A DNA stretch of 64,000 nt from Laccaria trichodermophora (GCA_018417955.1 JACTVC010000018.1:992001-1056000); one strand, 5' to 3'. Numbered from the stretch's first letter, positions 42,488 to 55,060 are shown. The notes: a model not told the origin generated them from the sequence alone. Made by a program: numbers and translations.

Positions 42488-44652
42488 ATGCAAAACTGTC
42501 CCATAACACCTGAGATATTGGACAAGGACCCGCTCCTCCTCATTCGTAATCGAGGCAAACCACATGAACGTACGTATCTGTTCTCACCTTCTGGTGCAGT
42601 ACACTAAATCCGCCACAGCAATACAGTGGTGCGATGGACGGGTGGGAGCCGTTCTTCGAGGCGGATATTTCTTCGTCACCAGCCCAAACATGGACGTGGT
42701 ATATGAGCCGCCCCTTGGCAAAAATCGAGCAATGTTCCTTCGACGCGACTTCCGTTACGCAGATGATGACCCGCTTCTCTGGCCCCAGCCATACGTCAGC
42801 TCAGCCTGTCACCATGGCGCAATCCTGCGCAGGCCAGAACATGATGACCGAAGGGACATCTTGTGGTGGAATCCTGACCAGACAGATCTGTTAGTCAATT
42901 CTTCTGACCTAGTCCTGGGGATCGGGAAAATTCCTCATGACCGTTTGGTCCAATTCCGACAATTAGTAGGGGAGCTCCAGGACCGTGTTCAGGAATACAA
43001 ATTAGACGAATCTCATCCAACGAAGAATTTGGAAATAATGACACTATCAAACTGGTTAAGTCAGGGGCTCTCTCGTCTTGAACAACTACCAATGGATTTC
43101 ACACAACTCAAATTCTGTGTGGCTGAAGTCCAACGAGCTTTTTTAGAATTGACAGCTGGACTCGACTATCTTTATATCTACAAACCCCGAATGGACGGGA
43201 TTCTACCGCCCGCCACTGAAACTGCGCGGACCATTGGTGTATTCACCATGGATTCAACTATTCTGCAGGAGTTTACGAAGGCTGGGCTCCCTGTCTGGTT
43301 CATGCGCCCCGCTCATACCTTGCCAGGTGTTCGTGTCGATTCAATCGTCGAAACAAGGAAGCCAAATGAATTTCTCGAACTTCGTGAGGCCGAAACGAAG
43401 TTTGATACTGTTTTTTGCGGTTCAGCCGATGATCCAAAAAAACGCAGGGCAATAGCGCTTCACTCACGCCAGTTTTTTTCATACTACAACCCCTTCACCC
43501 TATATGTCGTGACACCAAGGGAACGCGGGCCTGGAGTACAAATGAGAACTCAGGGAAATCGCCAGGCGGCACTTCCTACAAACGCTATGGAAGGGCGTCA
43601 GGGGAATAATCACGCTATGGAAGGTCATCAGGGGAATAGCTCAAGCCGCTCCAAAGCAAGTCATGTTGGGAAACCGAGAGCTGGTGCACCATGTCAGTTT
43701 TTCATTTAACGATGTCTATGCTACTGACATATCTTCTGCAGACTACCGTTCTGCAAAAGGCGGGGGTCATAACAAATTTCTCGAGATGTCCAGTCCACTG
43801 CTTCCACCTGCGATTGGTGTTTGGAGTGACGCTCTTGCCGCCGTTGACACAAATCCGGAGAACATGATCAATCAGGCATCCAGTCCAACCGATCGCGGAT
43901 ATGTATTTCCTGATCCAGGATTATTCATTGGCTGCGCGAGTGAAGAGAAAACGACACAATACCTTCATCAATGGTTGCGCCTCAGAACCGCTTTCATCTA
44001 CCGCCTCAGTACACCATCGTCTTCCGCTCAGCCACTGGGGGGTCAAGTGTGGCGTGACCTCCTAAACTTCTCCGACGCTAAGCAGTCCTCTGGCTCCAAG
44101 TCCACCAAGTCTTCTCGCTGTACAGAAACACTGAAGGAGCTACTCGGCGATTGCTTGCATCAAACTGGTGTCGAGCTGGCCCCAACTGCTACAGTCACCC
44201 CAACGTTTTGGAGAGAGTCTGAACTCACGCCGGGTGTTCCGATTCAACATCGTATTGTTCAGGAGATTCTCTATGAACTGTCTAGCCTCAACTTTCGCTA
44301 TGAACTCTTAGCATTGCACTCCCGTGCCCAAAGAGTTGACGCCGCTGACCAAGATGCTGTCGTTGCTTGTTTTCCGGAGCGGTCGATGTTGGTAGTGGAG
44401 CTGGCATGCGGAAACATAGGGGTTGCTGCAGATAAGCTGGAGGACCGTCTCCCATACCTCCTTTTCATGAAGAGGCTAATGTCGACATGGGCGGGCCCCA
44501 TCCCGGAGGCCATCAAGTCTCAAGACGAATTCGGAGATTGTTTTCCAGTGGCCGCAATTGAGGAGTTGGAGCGCCAAGTGGCCCGTTTCTATACCCAATC
44601 GTTTTTCAATTATTTTGGTCGTGCAGCCATTATTCCTCGTCGACTTACTTAG
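42488..44652 (+). CDS. Hypothetical protein, ~688 residues, just upstream of the Plavaka transposase
   Basis: Three exons: 42488-42569, 42619-43692 and 43742-44652. The first intron (GTACGT...CCACAG) and second (GTCAGT...TCTGCAG) both keep the frame. Recognisable phrases are GKPHEPIQWCDGRVGAVL, GAVLRGGYFFVTSPN, a central TARTIGVFTMDSTILQEFTK followed by AGLPVWFMRPAHTLPGV, and a C-terminal half with AIGVWSDALAAVDTNPEN, ELELR-like helices and FYTQSFFNYFGRAAIIPRR. I know this layout from multi-copy agaricomycete proteins of unknown function. It lies 990 bp upstream of, and in the same direction as, the transposase gene, so it may be cargo of the same element, but element ends were not found. Confidence 0.55.
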
Positions 44653-45641
44653 CGCATTTTGAAAATTTTCAAATCATACTGCATTTGTAGCTTCTTCAAT
44701 CTATTCTTTTTTGGCATTCGCCGGTGGAAGTGGCTCGACGAAGACAATGCCACAGGGATGTGATCAACTTATATTGTTTGCCTTGACCGCTGGTTCAACA
44801 AGTTTCCCTCTGACCTTGACCAACTGTGACCTCGTCTTTGATATGCCGCAGAACGCCCAACGTGTGACATGTTCTCGGAAGGCTAAGATTCCTGACATAC
44901 CTCTTCCCGAAACCCGCACAAAACCTGGTACCAGAAAACGCGAGGCAAAGGTTCAAATTTTCATCATGTAGCCGACACTTTTCACTCATTTGAAGTTCCA
45001 GGATGTCGTGAAACCTCGTGCCAGTAAACGCAAAGCCATCATGGAATATGCTGAGGTACGGGCAATTCTAATTTTTCAAACGCTTGCTCATTCAACTTGC
45101 ATATCTTTGGCACGGCGCTGGACCCCAGGGCATACATTCCGCAGGCCGCTCCTGCCGCGGTTTGTTATTTGAGTTCAAGGTTGCAATCCCTATGGCCGCT
45201 CCGAGTCCTGCCAAATTTGGAGATCTCAGCCGAGATAAGTTCTGCTTAAGATCAGCACAGGGTAGGAGCGTGCTCGTCTCGTTATACCACTGCAGGATAT
45301 GCGAAGCGCTTCCCTACAGGGTTGTTAAATTTCCTGGGCCTGTACCGTGACCAAGTTTTACCTGCCATCTGCAAACCTGTGCGCTTATTCCGTTAGACTG
45401 CCATCAAATCACAGACGCCATTCCGGATCAGCAGAAGTTTTCAACATCAACATCAGCCGCCCAAAAATGGGCTGTGCCACCGTGACTATGGGTATGAAAC
45501 GTGATCATATTATGATGATAATTTCAATTGATTGCGGAGTCCGGGTACCCAGCCAGTGCCAGCTGGTGAAGAACAGGCTTTCAAAAGACGCAGCCACGTC
45601 GCTGCTTCCATTGCTTCCCCAACTTCATCTACCAGCCCACA
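44653..45641. other. Stretch between two transposon-type genes
   Basis: Several short frames (for example 44711-44971) without a family pattern. It may contain a broken small gene, as a KPRASKRKAIMEYAE-type frame near 45010-45055 ends at a good donor, but I cannot extend it. Confidence 0.35.
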
Positions 45642-48600
45642 ATGGATGCAGAAGATCCACTCTATCCTGATATAACGGCCTTCAGTCAAACTTGTGGGGG
45701 TTGCGGCCGATCTTTTGCGCAACTCAATGCCTTCACCAACCATTCATCTAGCTGTGGGAGAAAGAAGAGGCTATTTTCTTCTACCCTCGCATCAGCGCAG
45801 GAAGCATACAGAAAACAAAAGCAGCGCCGCCTTGAAGAACGCCAGAAGCTGCCATTCGCACCTGATGTTCAAGACAAACAGTCGCAGGTAATTGCTTCGT
45901 CACAAAATTCGCTCTTGGATGATGTCTAACGGTTCCTACCTCTACTTTTCGTTGATAGGACCTGAATACGCCGCCTGTCAGCATTCCAGCAATACTTACG
46001 AACCAGGATTCGATGGACGTCGAGCCTATCCCCGATGATTCTCGCTCTCTTGCCGAACGCAGAGTTCGCCGCAATATTTGTTTACCTGTGCGCTTTCGCG
46101 ATGAGCAACCTCAAGCGCAAGCTGCGCTTCCACCTCCAGAAATGGTACTTCCAGAAGTTGTTCATTCTGAGCCTGTGGAACCTATAAGTAGTACCACAAT
46201 GAAAATCCGAAAACTCCTTACATCTCCCCGCAATGTATTTGGACTGTTCCGGCAGTACAGGGCAGAAGGATTCCCCACACACGACCCCGAGGTGGAGCAG
46301 CAGCACGCCGCTCTCTCCGAAGTTGCATCCGATCATAAAGAAATACCGGTGGGAGGTGCTATCTTCGGCCCCTATCCAAACAAATCCGCATTTCTTCTTG
46401 GCGAATGGTACTGGAACGACGGGATGCAGAAAACAAAGGCAGGTTTTAAACGGCTAATCGATATCATTTGCAGGCGGGATTTTAGGCCAGAAGATATCCA
46501 AGGTGTTCCATGGGATGCTTTGAACGAGCAGCTGGGGGGATCAGAGACAGCTGGCGATGTGGAGGACACGTGGTACGATGAACCTGATGCTGGCTGGACC
46601 GCAACACCGATCTCTTTACCCATCCCAATCCACCGCCTAACAAAGAGCCCAGGTGTTCAAGAATATCATTTCCCCCCATTCCATCATCGCAGCATCATAT
46701 CAATTCTTAAGGAGAAGATGAACAACACTGATGAGTTCCAACATTTCCATCTTGAACCCTATGAACTGCGGTGGCAAAAGGGGGACGCTGCTTCGGTTAG
46801 GGTTCAAGGAGAACTTTATACTTCTCCAGCATTCCTGGAGGCACACGAAGAAATACAGGCTTTACCCAGAGCACCCGGATGCACCCTCCAGCGGGTTGTT
46901 GTCGGTCTCATGTATTCGTCGGACACCACCCACCTCACGTCATTCGGCTCTGCATATCTCTGGGCGCTTTATGTATATTTTGGGAACGAATCGAAGTATA
47001 GAAGATGCAAACCCAGCTGTAATCTCTGCCACCATGTTGCTTATTTCCAGAAGGTAAGGCACATTTGTTTTGGTGGTAAGGCCATGGCAATTGACTGGGC
47101 TGAAGTTGCCACCCGAATTCAAAGATTTCGCTGGGCAACATTTTGGTATGAAAGGAGCAAGCAAGCCATTCATGGCGCATTGCCAGCGCGAGTTTCTGCA
47201 TGCACAGTGGAAAATCTTGCTAGATGACGAGTTCATGGATGCATATGAGAATGGTATTGTCATCATGTGCTGCGATGGGATTGCCCGACGTTTCTACCTT
47301 AGGATATTCTCCTATGCTGCCGATTACCCCGAGAAGTGTGTACATTGCTGCTTTTGATGACTTGTTGCGAGGCTGATCATATAGGGTTCTACTAACGACC
47401 ATTCGTAACATGGGTGGTCGCCCATGTCCTCGCTGCCTTATTCCTAAGGGTCTTATTCATCAAATAGGTACTGAATGCGACAAAGTGCAGCGAAAACTTT
47501 CTGTGCGCACCAACGACAAGGTATACCAAGAAAAAATACGCGAAGCCCAAGCGCTGATCTACGAAAACAATTGGGCGGTTGAGAGCGCTCCAGTGCAGCG
47601 CATTCTCAAGCCGCATTCACTCGTACCAACTCTAGTAAGTCTGTGGCACAGCGAACCAACTTTGTATCTAAGCTAAGGCTTGCCACAGAATGCATTTTCA
47701 CGCTTCTCGCACTTGCTCTTCAATTTCTTTGAAATATTTCACATCGATTTTATGCATGAGGTCGAGTTAGGAGTTTGGCGGGCCCTTTTTCTCCATCTTC
47801 TTCGGATCTTGGATACTATTGCTGGAGCAACTGATATTCTCGATTTTCGGTCAGTACACTCCTCCATTTCAAGTTAGGCCATCTGAAGAGATGTGATAGC
47901 TTCCGCGCGACGCCGACATTTGGCCGCGATTCTATTCGTCGTTTTTCAAGCAATATTTCTGAATTGAAGAAGCTTGGTGCAAGGGACTACGAAAACCTCC
48001 TACAAGTAAGCCACCGGATGAACCGGAAACATTTCGAAATATTCACATAGTGTTTGTAGTGCTCCATCCCAGTTTTTGATGGTCTTCTTCCAGAGCCACA
48101 CAATTCCCTCCTTTTGGACCTTCTGTTCATTTTCGCACATTGGCATGGTCTTGCTAAACTCCGCCAGCACACAGACCTTACCTTGGGAATTTTAGAATCC
48201 ACCACTTCTGCACTCGGGCAAGCTCTCCGCGATTTCCAAGAAAAGCTGTGTCCGGCCTTTGATACCAAAGAACTAAAGCGGGAAGCTGCAGCAAGGCAGC
48301 GTCAACAAGCCAAGAAGGCTTCAGCGCCTGTGAACAAATCTGCACTGGCTGGAGCGGCAACCAGTAATGACACCGATATAAACACTGCGACCGTAGAACC
48401 ACATACAACGCAGGGTGCCCTCTCTTTGACTGATAGCGCGGATGGCAGCACGACCGGTCGAAAAGCAACACAGGCAAAACTACCCCTCGGGAGGCGCAAG
48501 AAAACCCTCAATCTGAACACATACAAAGCGCATGCGCTCGGAGACTATGTTGAAACGATTCGGAGATACGGAACGACAGATTCTTATTCGACTGAGCCAG

Positions 48601-50043
48601 TAAGTTGACCATTGTCATTTTGGACCATGTCTTGCTAAGGCCTGGCATGGTGCAGTCAGAGCTTGAGCATCGAAACCCAAAATCTCGGTACAAGCGCACG
48701 AGTCGCAAGAAATTCATCAAGCAACTGACTGAGATTGAGCGGAGGCAAGCTCGACTCCGCCGCATTCGGCAGAAATTAAACGCCAGGGAGGTGAGTGGCC
48801 CAAGAAGTGATGCAGCTGACAGTCGCCCTGGGTCTTCGAGCTGTCGATACCACATCGGAAGGACCCAAAACAATCCAGTGAACATTGGCTTATTCCTCTC
48901 AGAAAATCGCTTTGACCCTGCTGTTCAGGTAACCCTGGCTCTAAATTTGTATACTTCTTACTGATCACACAACCTGCGCAGGGTTTCATGACAAAATTGA
49001 ACACCCACCTCCTACCTAGAGTTCAAGAAAGATTAGAAGAGTTGCGGAATCTTCAAGGCGAAACAAGTGCCTCAAAGTCCCTTGGCCTCTATGAGCATAC
49101 AAAGCAGCTGGCTTTGAACTCCATCATCATCAAAGATAACCGCATGTACCTTCACAAACTTGCCCGGTTTTATAACACCACCTATGATGTGCGACGATCC
49201 GAAGATGTCATCAACCCAGGGACATCCCACCGCGACGTCATGTTACTTTCTGATACGCTAGCCGGGAATGATTTCCCGACACATCCATTTCTATATGCAC
49301 GAGTATTGGGAATATACCACGTCAATGTCGTCTATTCTGGACCTGGTATGCTCAACTATGAAGCGATGAGGTTTGATTTCCTTTGGGTTCGATGGTTCCA
49401 GGTTTGCACCAACGCGGCAACTGCTGGATGGGAAGCCTCTCGCCTGGATCGGGTGTCATTTCCTCCGGTGGCCGAAATAGATGCGTTTGGCTTTATAAAC
49501 CCTGAGCACGTTCTTCGAAGTTGCTATCTAAGCCCCGTGTTCTCTGAGGGCAAACGTCATCCGGATGGACGTGGCCTTTCCAAGATAGCAAAAGATGGTC
49601 AGGAATGGAAAGATTACTATGTCAATAGGTCAGCGAACAACACCTGCTTTCTAGATATGGCATCATTTAATCGTTCTGGCAGGTTTGCCGACCGCGACAT
49701 GATCATGCGATATCACTGGGGCATTGGAATTGGGCATATGTATGTGCATGGCCATATATCTGTAGCTCAGACCCCCTCCGAACCGATCACAAATTCAGCA
49801 CAAGTGGCTCCAAATCAAGACAATAGAGAAAACCGGAATGAAATGGGTGGTTACGGAGGATATGAAGGTAGTCACGATGGTTCAGATTCGGATGAATCAG
49901 AACTTGGCATGGATGATCGCGAAGATCCTAACTTGGATGCTAGTTCAGAATCTGGCTCTGACAAGGATGGAGCCCCTTATGACGACCAGTCTCAAGACGA
50001 TGACGAAGAGTTTCTAGAATTAAATGACATGTACTATTCCTAA
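45642..50043 (+). CDS. Plavaka-type transposase, apparently intact
   Basis: Ten exons join in frame: 45642-45887, 45959-47053, 47106-47335, 47385-47634, 47689-47849, 47900-48005, 48060-48599, 48656-48928, 48982-49628 and 49683-50043, for about 1302 residues. A finger at the start reads CGGCGRSFAQLNAFTNH. It is followed by VFGLFRQYRAEGFPTHDPEV, KSAFLLGEWYWNDG, SPAFLEAHEEIQALPRAPGC, YLWALYVYFGNESKYRRCKP, EFLHAQWKILLDDEFMDAYE, MGGRPCPRCLIPK, DFMHEVELGVWRALFLHLLR, PTFGRDSIRRFSSN, RRYGTTDSYSTEPSELEHRN, TTYDVRRSEDVINPGTSHRD and HPFLYARVLGIYHVNVVYSG. This is the order known for Plavaka, a CACTA-related superfamily of mushroom DNA transposons. The C-terminus is acidic. No stop or frameshift. The flanks were searched by eye, but I could not fix terminal repeats. 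Confidence 0.85.
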
Positions 50044-50595
50044 TGGCGAGTTAACACAGTTTATAACCTTCTCCCAATCCTCCCTGCCGGGATCTTAAAA
50101 AGAGTCTATGTACTATTCGTTCAGAGTCAAAAAATTGAACTTTGAGATTTGAAATAACAGTGTTCGCCTGCCATGGCTCCCTCAGGGGCAGCGGTACTCA
50201 ATGTTGCGTCGACTCGGACTCTCTCTGTGATCATATTGCCAAAAAAAGTTATAAAAAGCCTCATAACGGTGGGTCACACTCATTGGGGAGCTTGCTCCCC
50301 TTTGTACTGCTAACCGACTCCAAAATGTAGATGATGACCTAATCTACAAGTAGTTGGCCGTGTTTACACATTGCACAGCATGGACACCCCGTGCGAACTT
50401 ACTGATATGTGCGTGAAGTACATTTTATGGTCAAATACTGCTATAAGATCTTATAAGATCTATCAGCAATTTTTGTATATATAAAGACTCAATACACTAG
50501 GATATATCAAGGTCCCCATCTAGTCTGCAAGGTACTTGCATACAAATTCGTTCTTCAAAAAATGCTGTGCTTGTGACCGTGACACGCGTGACAGT
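50044..50595. other. 3' flank of the transposase gene
   Basis: Contains a palindrome GGGGAGCTTGCTCCCC (about 50285-50300) and CAGTGTTCGCCTGCCATGG (50158), which could be an element end, but no partner was found upstream of 42488. Confidence 0.35.
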
Positions 50596-51740
50596 GGACC
50601 AGGTGATGTTGATTAGCCACCGTCCTGCCAATCAACAAATAAAGAAACATCTGTTGGTTTCAATATGTTGGTTTTATGTAGGCGGCGGTGATTGAAACGA
50701 CTGCCGGCACTTGTTCAAGTTTTTGGGCATTTCCTCCCACCAGTGGCCTCTTGAAGCTGAAGCCTCCGAGTCCGAGTCGGAGATTATGTTGCTCCGCCTC
50801 GCTCCCGTCCACCGTGACCTTCTGCTTCTAATAACACACTGTTACTACCGCCGCCACCTGCTCTTCAGTCTCGATCTCACCAGCACCACATACAACATGG
50901 CCCTTGTCATCGTCAATGGACTCGGACACTGTAATCGCATCTGTTTGGTATGTACTACGTCTCTGACCAGCAATTCCAACGTGCAGGAACCAATCCCTCA
51001 AAGGTCAAGAAATATTCTGAGCGTCATTCTATCATTGCAGCGATGAACCGGGATTCCGGAGAGAATCGCGGATTGCGTGAGTAACGCATGCAAAGCCACG
51101 CAAACGGGGGTGAGTTGATCTTTTTCCGATATCATGGCAAAGTAGACTTCGCGTCATTTGCCTCACAACTTGGACTTCGCGTCGGTTGTTCATTTCTTGA
51201 CTTAGACTTCGCGTCGGTCAACCTGGGAGGTTCGACTATGCGTCGCCTTACCTCCGGCACATTTTTTACGACATGGTCAGTCAGTTCGCAAAATATAGTC
51301 AAATCTTTGACTGGCTACTCAACTCAGATCAGAGAAAAAGTCTGAAAAACTGGGCTACCCGCCGAATCCGTTGAACATTACACTCGGCTTCACAACACAT
51401 CTTATCATATCGGAAAAGAAAACACAGGTGCGCTGGAGGACCTTCTTTGGAGTTCTGTGAATTCACAACAACACGCTTGCCCTGGGCCCATCAACTCTTG
51501 AACTTCGCTGTAACTATGTTGCAACACAAGCTGAAGGAGGCCGTCGGCAGATTTTCTGTCGCAATTGACCTGACCTAGTTGATTGTTCTCATTCCAACCC
51601 ATTCACTGGACCTTGCGTTAGCTGACCATTGATCCTCTGTTCAGACATTTTGTCGACAGGTGCGGGTTATTCGATTCCCAATCGTTTGGAGTTTCTTTAC
51701 AATTTACCACTCAAGTATATACAATGTGCATTTGATCGAT
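50596..51740 (+). repeat. Third copy of the arm repeat
   Basis: Collinear with the right arm in pieces: GCCAATCAACAAATAAAGAA (50620; also near 34921), ATCGCGGATTGCGTGAG (near 51066), the motif cluster at 51143-51245, then AAACTGGGCTACCCG to GTCGCAATTGACCTGACCTA. It ends where the arm gene's ATACAATGTGCATTTGA phrase stops matching, near 51740. It stands alone, with no inverted partner within the window to the right. Confidence 0.65.
51143..51245 (+). repeat. GACTTCGCGTC motif cluster 8
   Basis: Copies GACTTCGCGTC (three) and GACTATGCGTC (one) at about 30-37 bp spacing, same layout as cluster 5. Confidence 0.65.
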
Positions 51741-52256
51741 GCAAAGAAAGATGTAAGGACTCTCCGATATGAATCTGTCAAAGATAATATAACCGTGTTT
51801 TTGAAGCCGTATATGAAGGCTGCTTTAGAGCAGCGGGAAACTATAGAATCTTGCGTGGCAGTTCGTGCTTTCATTCATCGAAGTTGTGTTTTCGCTCCTC
51901 TTACGCATCTTTTCAGACGAAACCCATAATAGCATTGCCGTCACCAGTTTCAATATGAATACACCAAATGGCCCATATCGTCAGTAGCATGGCGCATTTT
52001 TCGACGGCGCCACACATTCAGTTATCGTCTTCTGAGCCCAAGCACGTTCGTCTTCGATCTCACCACCCTCTGGTTGTGCAGCCGTAAAGTGCGTTCTGAC
52101 AGCACAACCAACGCCAAGAAACTACTGCACCATCCAAGTCAAGAGGTCGGTTCGTGGTGCCGATAACAATGACGCTGTCATCTCGAGAGGATTCAAGACC
52201 GTTCATTTACTGCATGAAAACGATGATGACGCCTGTATGAGCGATGGCACCACCAC
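51741..52256. other. Stretch without a convincing gene
   Basis: No recognisable coding frame. A phrase around ATGGCGCATTTTTCGACGG (near 51990) recurs as ATGGCGCTTTCGACGG near 56685, so a small repeat is present on both sides of the polymerase pseudogene. Confidence 0.35.
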
Positions 52257-52660
52257 TTACAGACAAACGTGCGCCGGGCAAGGACGAATCAAGCGGACGT
52301 ACTTGGCAAGGATACTTGTCAAAGTCAAGCCTGCGAGAACTTCAGGCTTCCTCTCCGCCAATCTCTTCTTCAGAGCCTCAATCTTCCCCCCATATCGCTC
52401 AATAAAAACTTCGGTATCTACGACTCCTTCTGAAGCTTTATTGTATAGAAAGAGGATGAGAACAAAGGACGATGCGCAAGAAAAGAAGACAAACCTGGAC
52501 ATCCAAAGCAAGGTGCTTGTGCTCTCAGCAATGGCATTGACATCATGGTCGATGGTGCAATCGGTGTGACGCACAATGCGTTCTTGCCATTCTTTGACCA
52601 CACCCTCAAAATTGATTACTTGCTTACTCTTCTCTTCATCAACCAAGGTGTTCAGAGCGC
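52257..52660 (-). CDS. Fragment of a gene of unknown function, divergent from the polymerase gene
   Basis: Minus-strand frame with ALNTLVDEEKSKQVINFEGV, VKEWQERIVRHTDCTIDHDV and, after a probable 60 bp intron, ASEGVVDTEVFIERYGGKIE and LAERKPEVLAGLTLTSILAK. It reads like a soluble helical protein. Neither a start nor a proper end was found, and the frame to the left is closed. Its 5' side abuts the polymerase pseudogene start. I do not recognise the family. Confidence 0.35.
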
Positions 52661-52669
52661 GGATTGATA

Positions 52670-55060
52670 ATGTCTTCTCCCAAAAAGCCTACCTGGATGG
52701 GCAAGGCGAAAGCTACAGAACGAGATTTCAATGATCTCAATCCAATCATCACCTATTGCCACCTCTTTGCGCAAAATCTTGGCGTAAGAGACCCATTACT
52801 CGTTATAGCGCTCTGCGACAGCGACGCGTTTTATGCCGCATGCGAGATGGTGCAGCTTGAGGTCGACAAAGAGACTCCACTTGTCGTTCTCTAGTGAGAG
52901 GCTCTAATTGCAGTAAATTATGCAGCACGGAAGTTCGGAATATCAAGGATGGACAAGCTAAAGGACGCGCTAGAGCGGTGTCCTCATTTGAAGGTCGTCC
53001 ATGTCGCGACATACAAGGAGGGCGAGAAGGAACCAGAATATTGGGATAATGTTGATACGAATACACATAAGGTTCATAACATTATGCCTTGCATGACAGT
53101 ACATTCAATTTAATAGCTCGAAAGGTGTCATTGGACTATTACCGAAGAGAAAGCGTGAAAATCTCTAAATTGTTCAAGGAGGTGTTGGTTAAATGCGAAG
53201 TCGGTGAGGAACTTTGTTTGACATCGATCTTCACCTCCTTTTCAAATACTGCAGCGTAGAAAAAACATCCATTGACGAGGCTTTCTTTGATTTCTCCAAA
53301 CCCGTGCGGGAGATTTTACTCCAACGATATCCATACCTGGCCACGGTTCCGCCAAACGCTCCTGACGGTGTTGATACCCCCCTTCCACCCCCACCGCCTA
53401 TCCGTTGGGACGACCTTGGGCAGGTCATTCCTATCAATCCGCCCCTTCCAAGTGAACAGGTCGAAGGAGAAAACAAGGGTCAAGAGAAGGACATAGATCA
53501 GGAGAAGGACAAGATTCAGGCGGATGTGTCCTCGTCCTGGAAAGATAAGGAATCGATACCGACATGGTATGACGTAGCCCTTTCAAATGCAGTGGAACTT
53601 ATGAGAAATGCGAGAGTGCAAGTTTTGCAGAAACTGGGATATAGCACCTCTCCAGTAAGTTCTATTTTTGCCCTTTTTTCGTATGTTCCAGCTTTGAGCC
53701 ATATTACAGGGCATCGCGAGAAACAAATTCTTGGCGAAAGTTTGTTTGTTTACGGGGATTGGCTTTCCAATGCTCACTCTTTCGTAGCTCACCGCGTCGT
53801 ACAAGAAGCCCAACAGCCAGGCAGGTATCGTTACCTGTTGTGTTGTGCAAAAATCTTATCGTCTCTTCCCGATTTAGAGTATTTTGCGGAATGCAGCGAT
53901 ACCGAATTATTTGAAACCGATCGCTTTCCGAAAGGTGCGTCAGCGGCCTGTCACTGAAGTGATGATATTTGAGCCTATATGAAGATTCGCTTTCTTGGCG
54001 GCAAACTCAGAAAGCCTTCGCCCAAGAATATGATGCTTCCACCGTTAGTGATCTTTTGTAAGTCTGCAGCACTCGACTTGGATGTTCACCGACTTCTCTT
54101 TGTTTAGGTCAATTGATTTGGGTGCGTTTTATTCCGCACTGGAGCTTCCGGAACACTGAGCACTATTAGACGACATGCAAACTAAGTTTGGCGAGGATTC
54201 AATTTGGGTATACAAGGTCCTTCGGTGCGTCGCAGAGATGCCGAGCCTGCCTATCGTTAACCCGGTGCTATAGTGGTATTGACAGAGCAGAAGTTAAGGA
54301 TAAAGGATCTGTTCTCAATAAGAGCATGCTTGCGTCAAAAAATCTTCCTAAACCGATCAAGAACGCTTCTGAGGGACACCACTTTTCTCTCTGCTGAATT
54401 GGCTCTGTGGCTCAACGATGCTCGAAAAGAATCTCCAAATTTGTGGCCCAAGACTATTGTACTTCATGCGCGTAAAGGTGAACCATAGCGAAATTTGTGA
54501 GACATAATAATGACCTCATTGCGTTCAAAGGGTATGAGGCTGGTCGTTTCAAGCAAGCGCCATTCCCTTTCACGCGTGAAATCACTGTAGACTATATTGC
54601 GACTCTTGGCGACAAGCTTTGGAAAGAACTTGTTGGCAACAATGTGTCTATGAATGTATCCAGTGTACAGCTGGCATTCACTGGAATAGATATCACTGAG
54701 GTGGGTCAACAGAGCATCGAGGGTTTCCTACAGAGCAGTCGAGTGAATAAGCGGTCAAGGGAAGATGGCATCAATTCTGACTAGCATTTTCAATCTGACG
54801 ACACAAGGGCTCCCGACGATCAATCAAACATACGTCCTTCATACACATGTCCACGATGTAGCAAGACATATCACCTCCCCGACGCTACGTCAGGTGTAGA
54901 CTCGGATGTGGCTCTCAAAGCACTTAGGATGGAGCATGAAGACTTTCATTTCGCCCAAGTTTTGACGAGAGAGTCTGACCAGGTTCCTATTGTCGTTGGT
55001 TCACCCAGGCCTCCAAACAAAAACAAGAAACAGCGAAAGGAACCAGTGGGAATCGGGCAT
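52670..55060 (+). pseudogene. DNA polymerase eta gene (Y-family, Rad30-like) with in-frame stops
   Basis: Exons can be followed through the whole protein with normal introns. The first holds the N-terminal catalytic motif DSDAFYAACEM. Then come NYAARKFGISRMDKLKDALE, VEKTSIDEAFFDFSKPVRE (second catalytic motif), GIARNKFLAK joined to LTASYKKPNSQA, a helix-hairpin region (IRFLGGKLRKAFAQEYD) and the little-finger domain (RGIDRAEVKDKGSVLNKSML; SAELALWLNDARKE). Last is a UBZ-type finger (YTCPRCSKTYHL...EHEDFHFAQ). This is a translesion polymerase that copies past UV damage. Two adjacent codons after PLVVL are TAG TGA (about 52893-52898), where the family has Gln-Trp, and a third stop TAG follows NSD (54782-54784), before the UBZ. 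All three fit C-to-T or G-to-A changes. The rest shows no frameshift, so loss looks recent. Confidence 0.75.

Noticed and set aside
45694..49004. Other-frame and minus-strand open frames within the Plavaka gene
   Set aside because: The ten-exon plus-strand model accounts for the whole region with matching phases.
50285..50300. Palindrome GGGGAGCTTGCTCCCC as a transcription terminator
   Set aside because: Factor-independent hairpin terminators are not used by fungal Pol II genes, and no oligo-T run follows.
52893..52915. A 20 bp GTGAG...GCAG intron that would remove the two polymerase stops
   Set aside because: Too short for normal splicing, and its removal shifts the frame; in-frame reading through the stops restores the family sequence.
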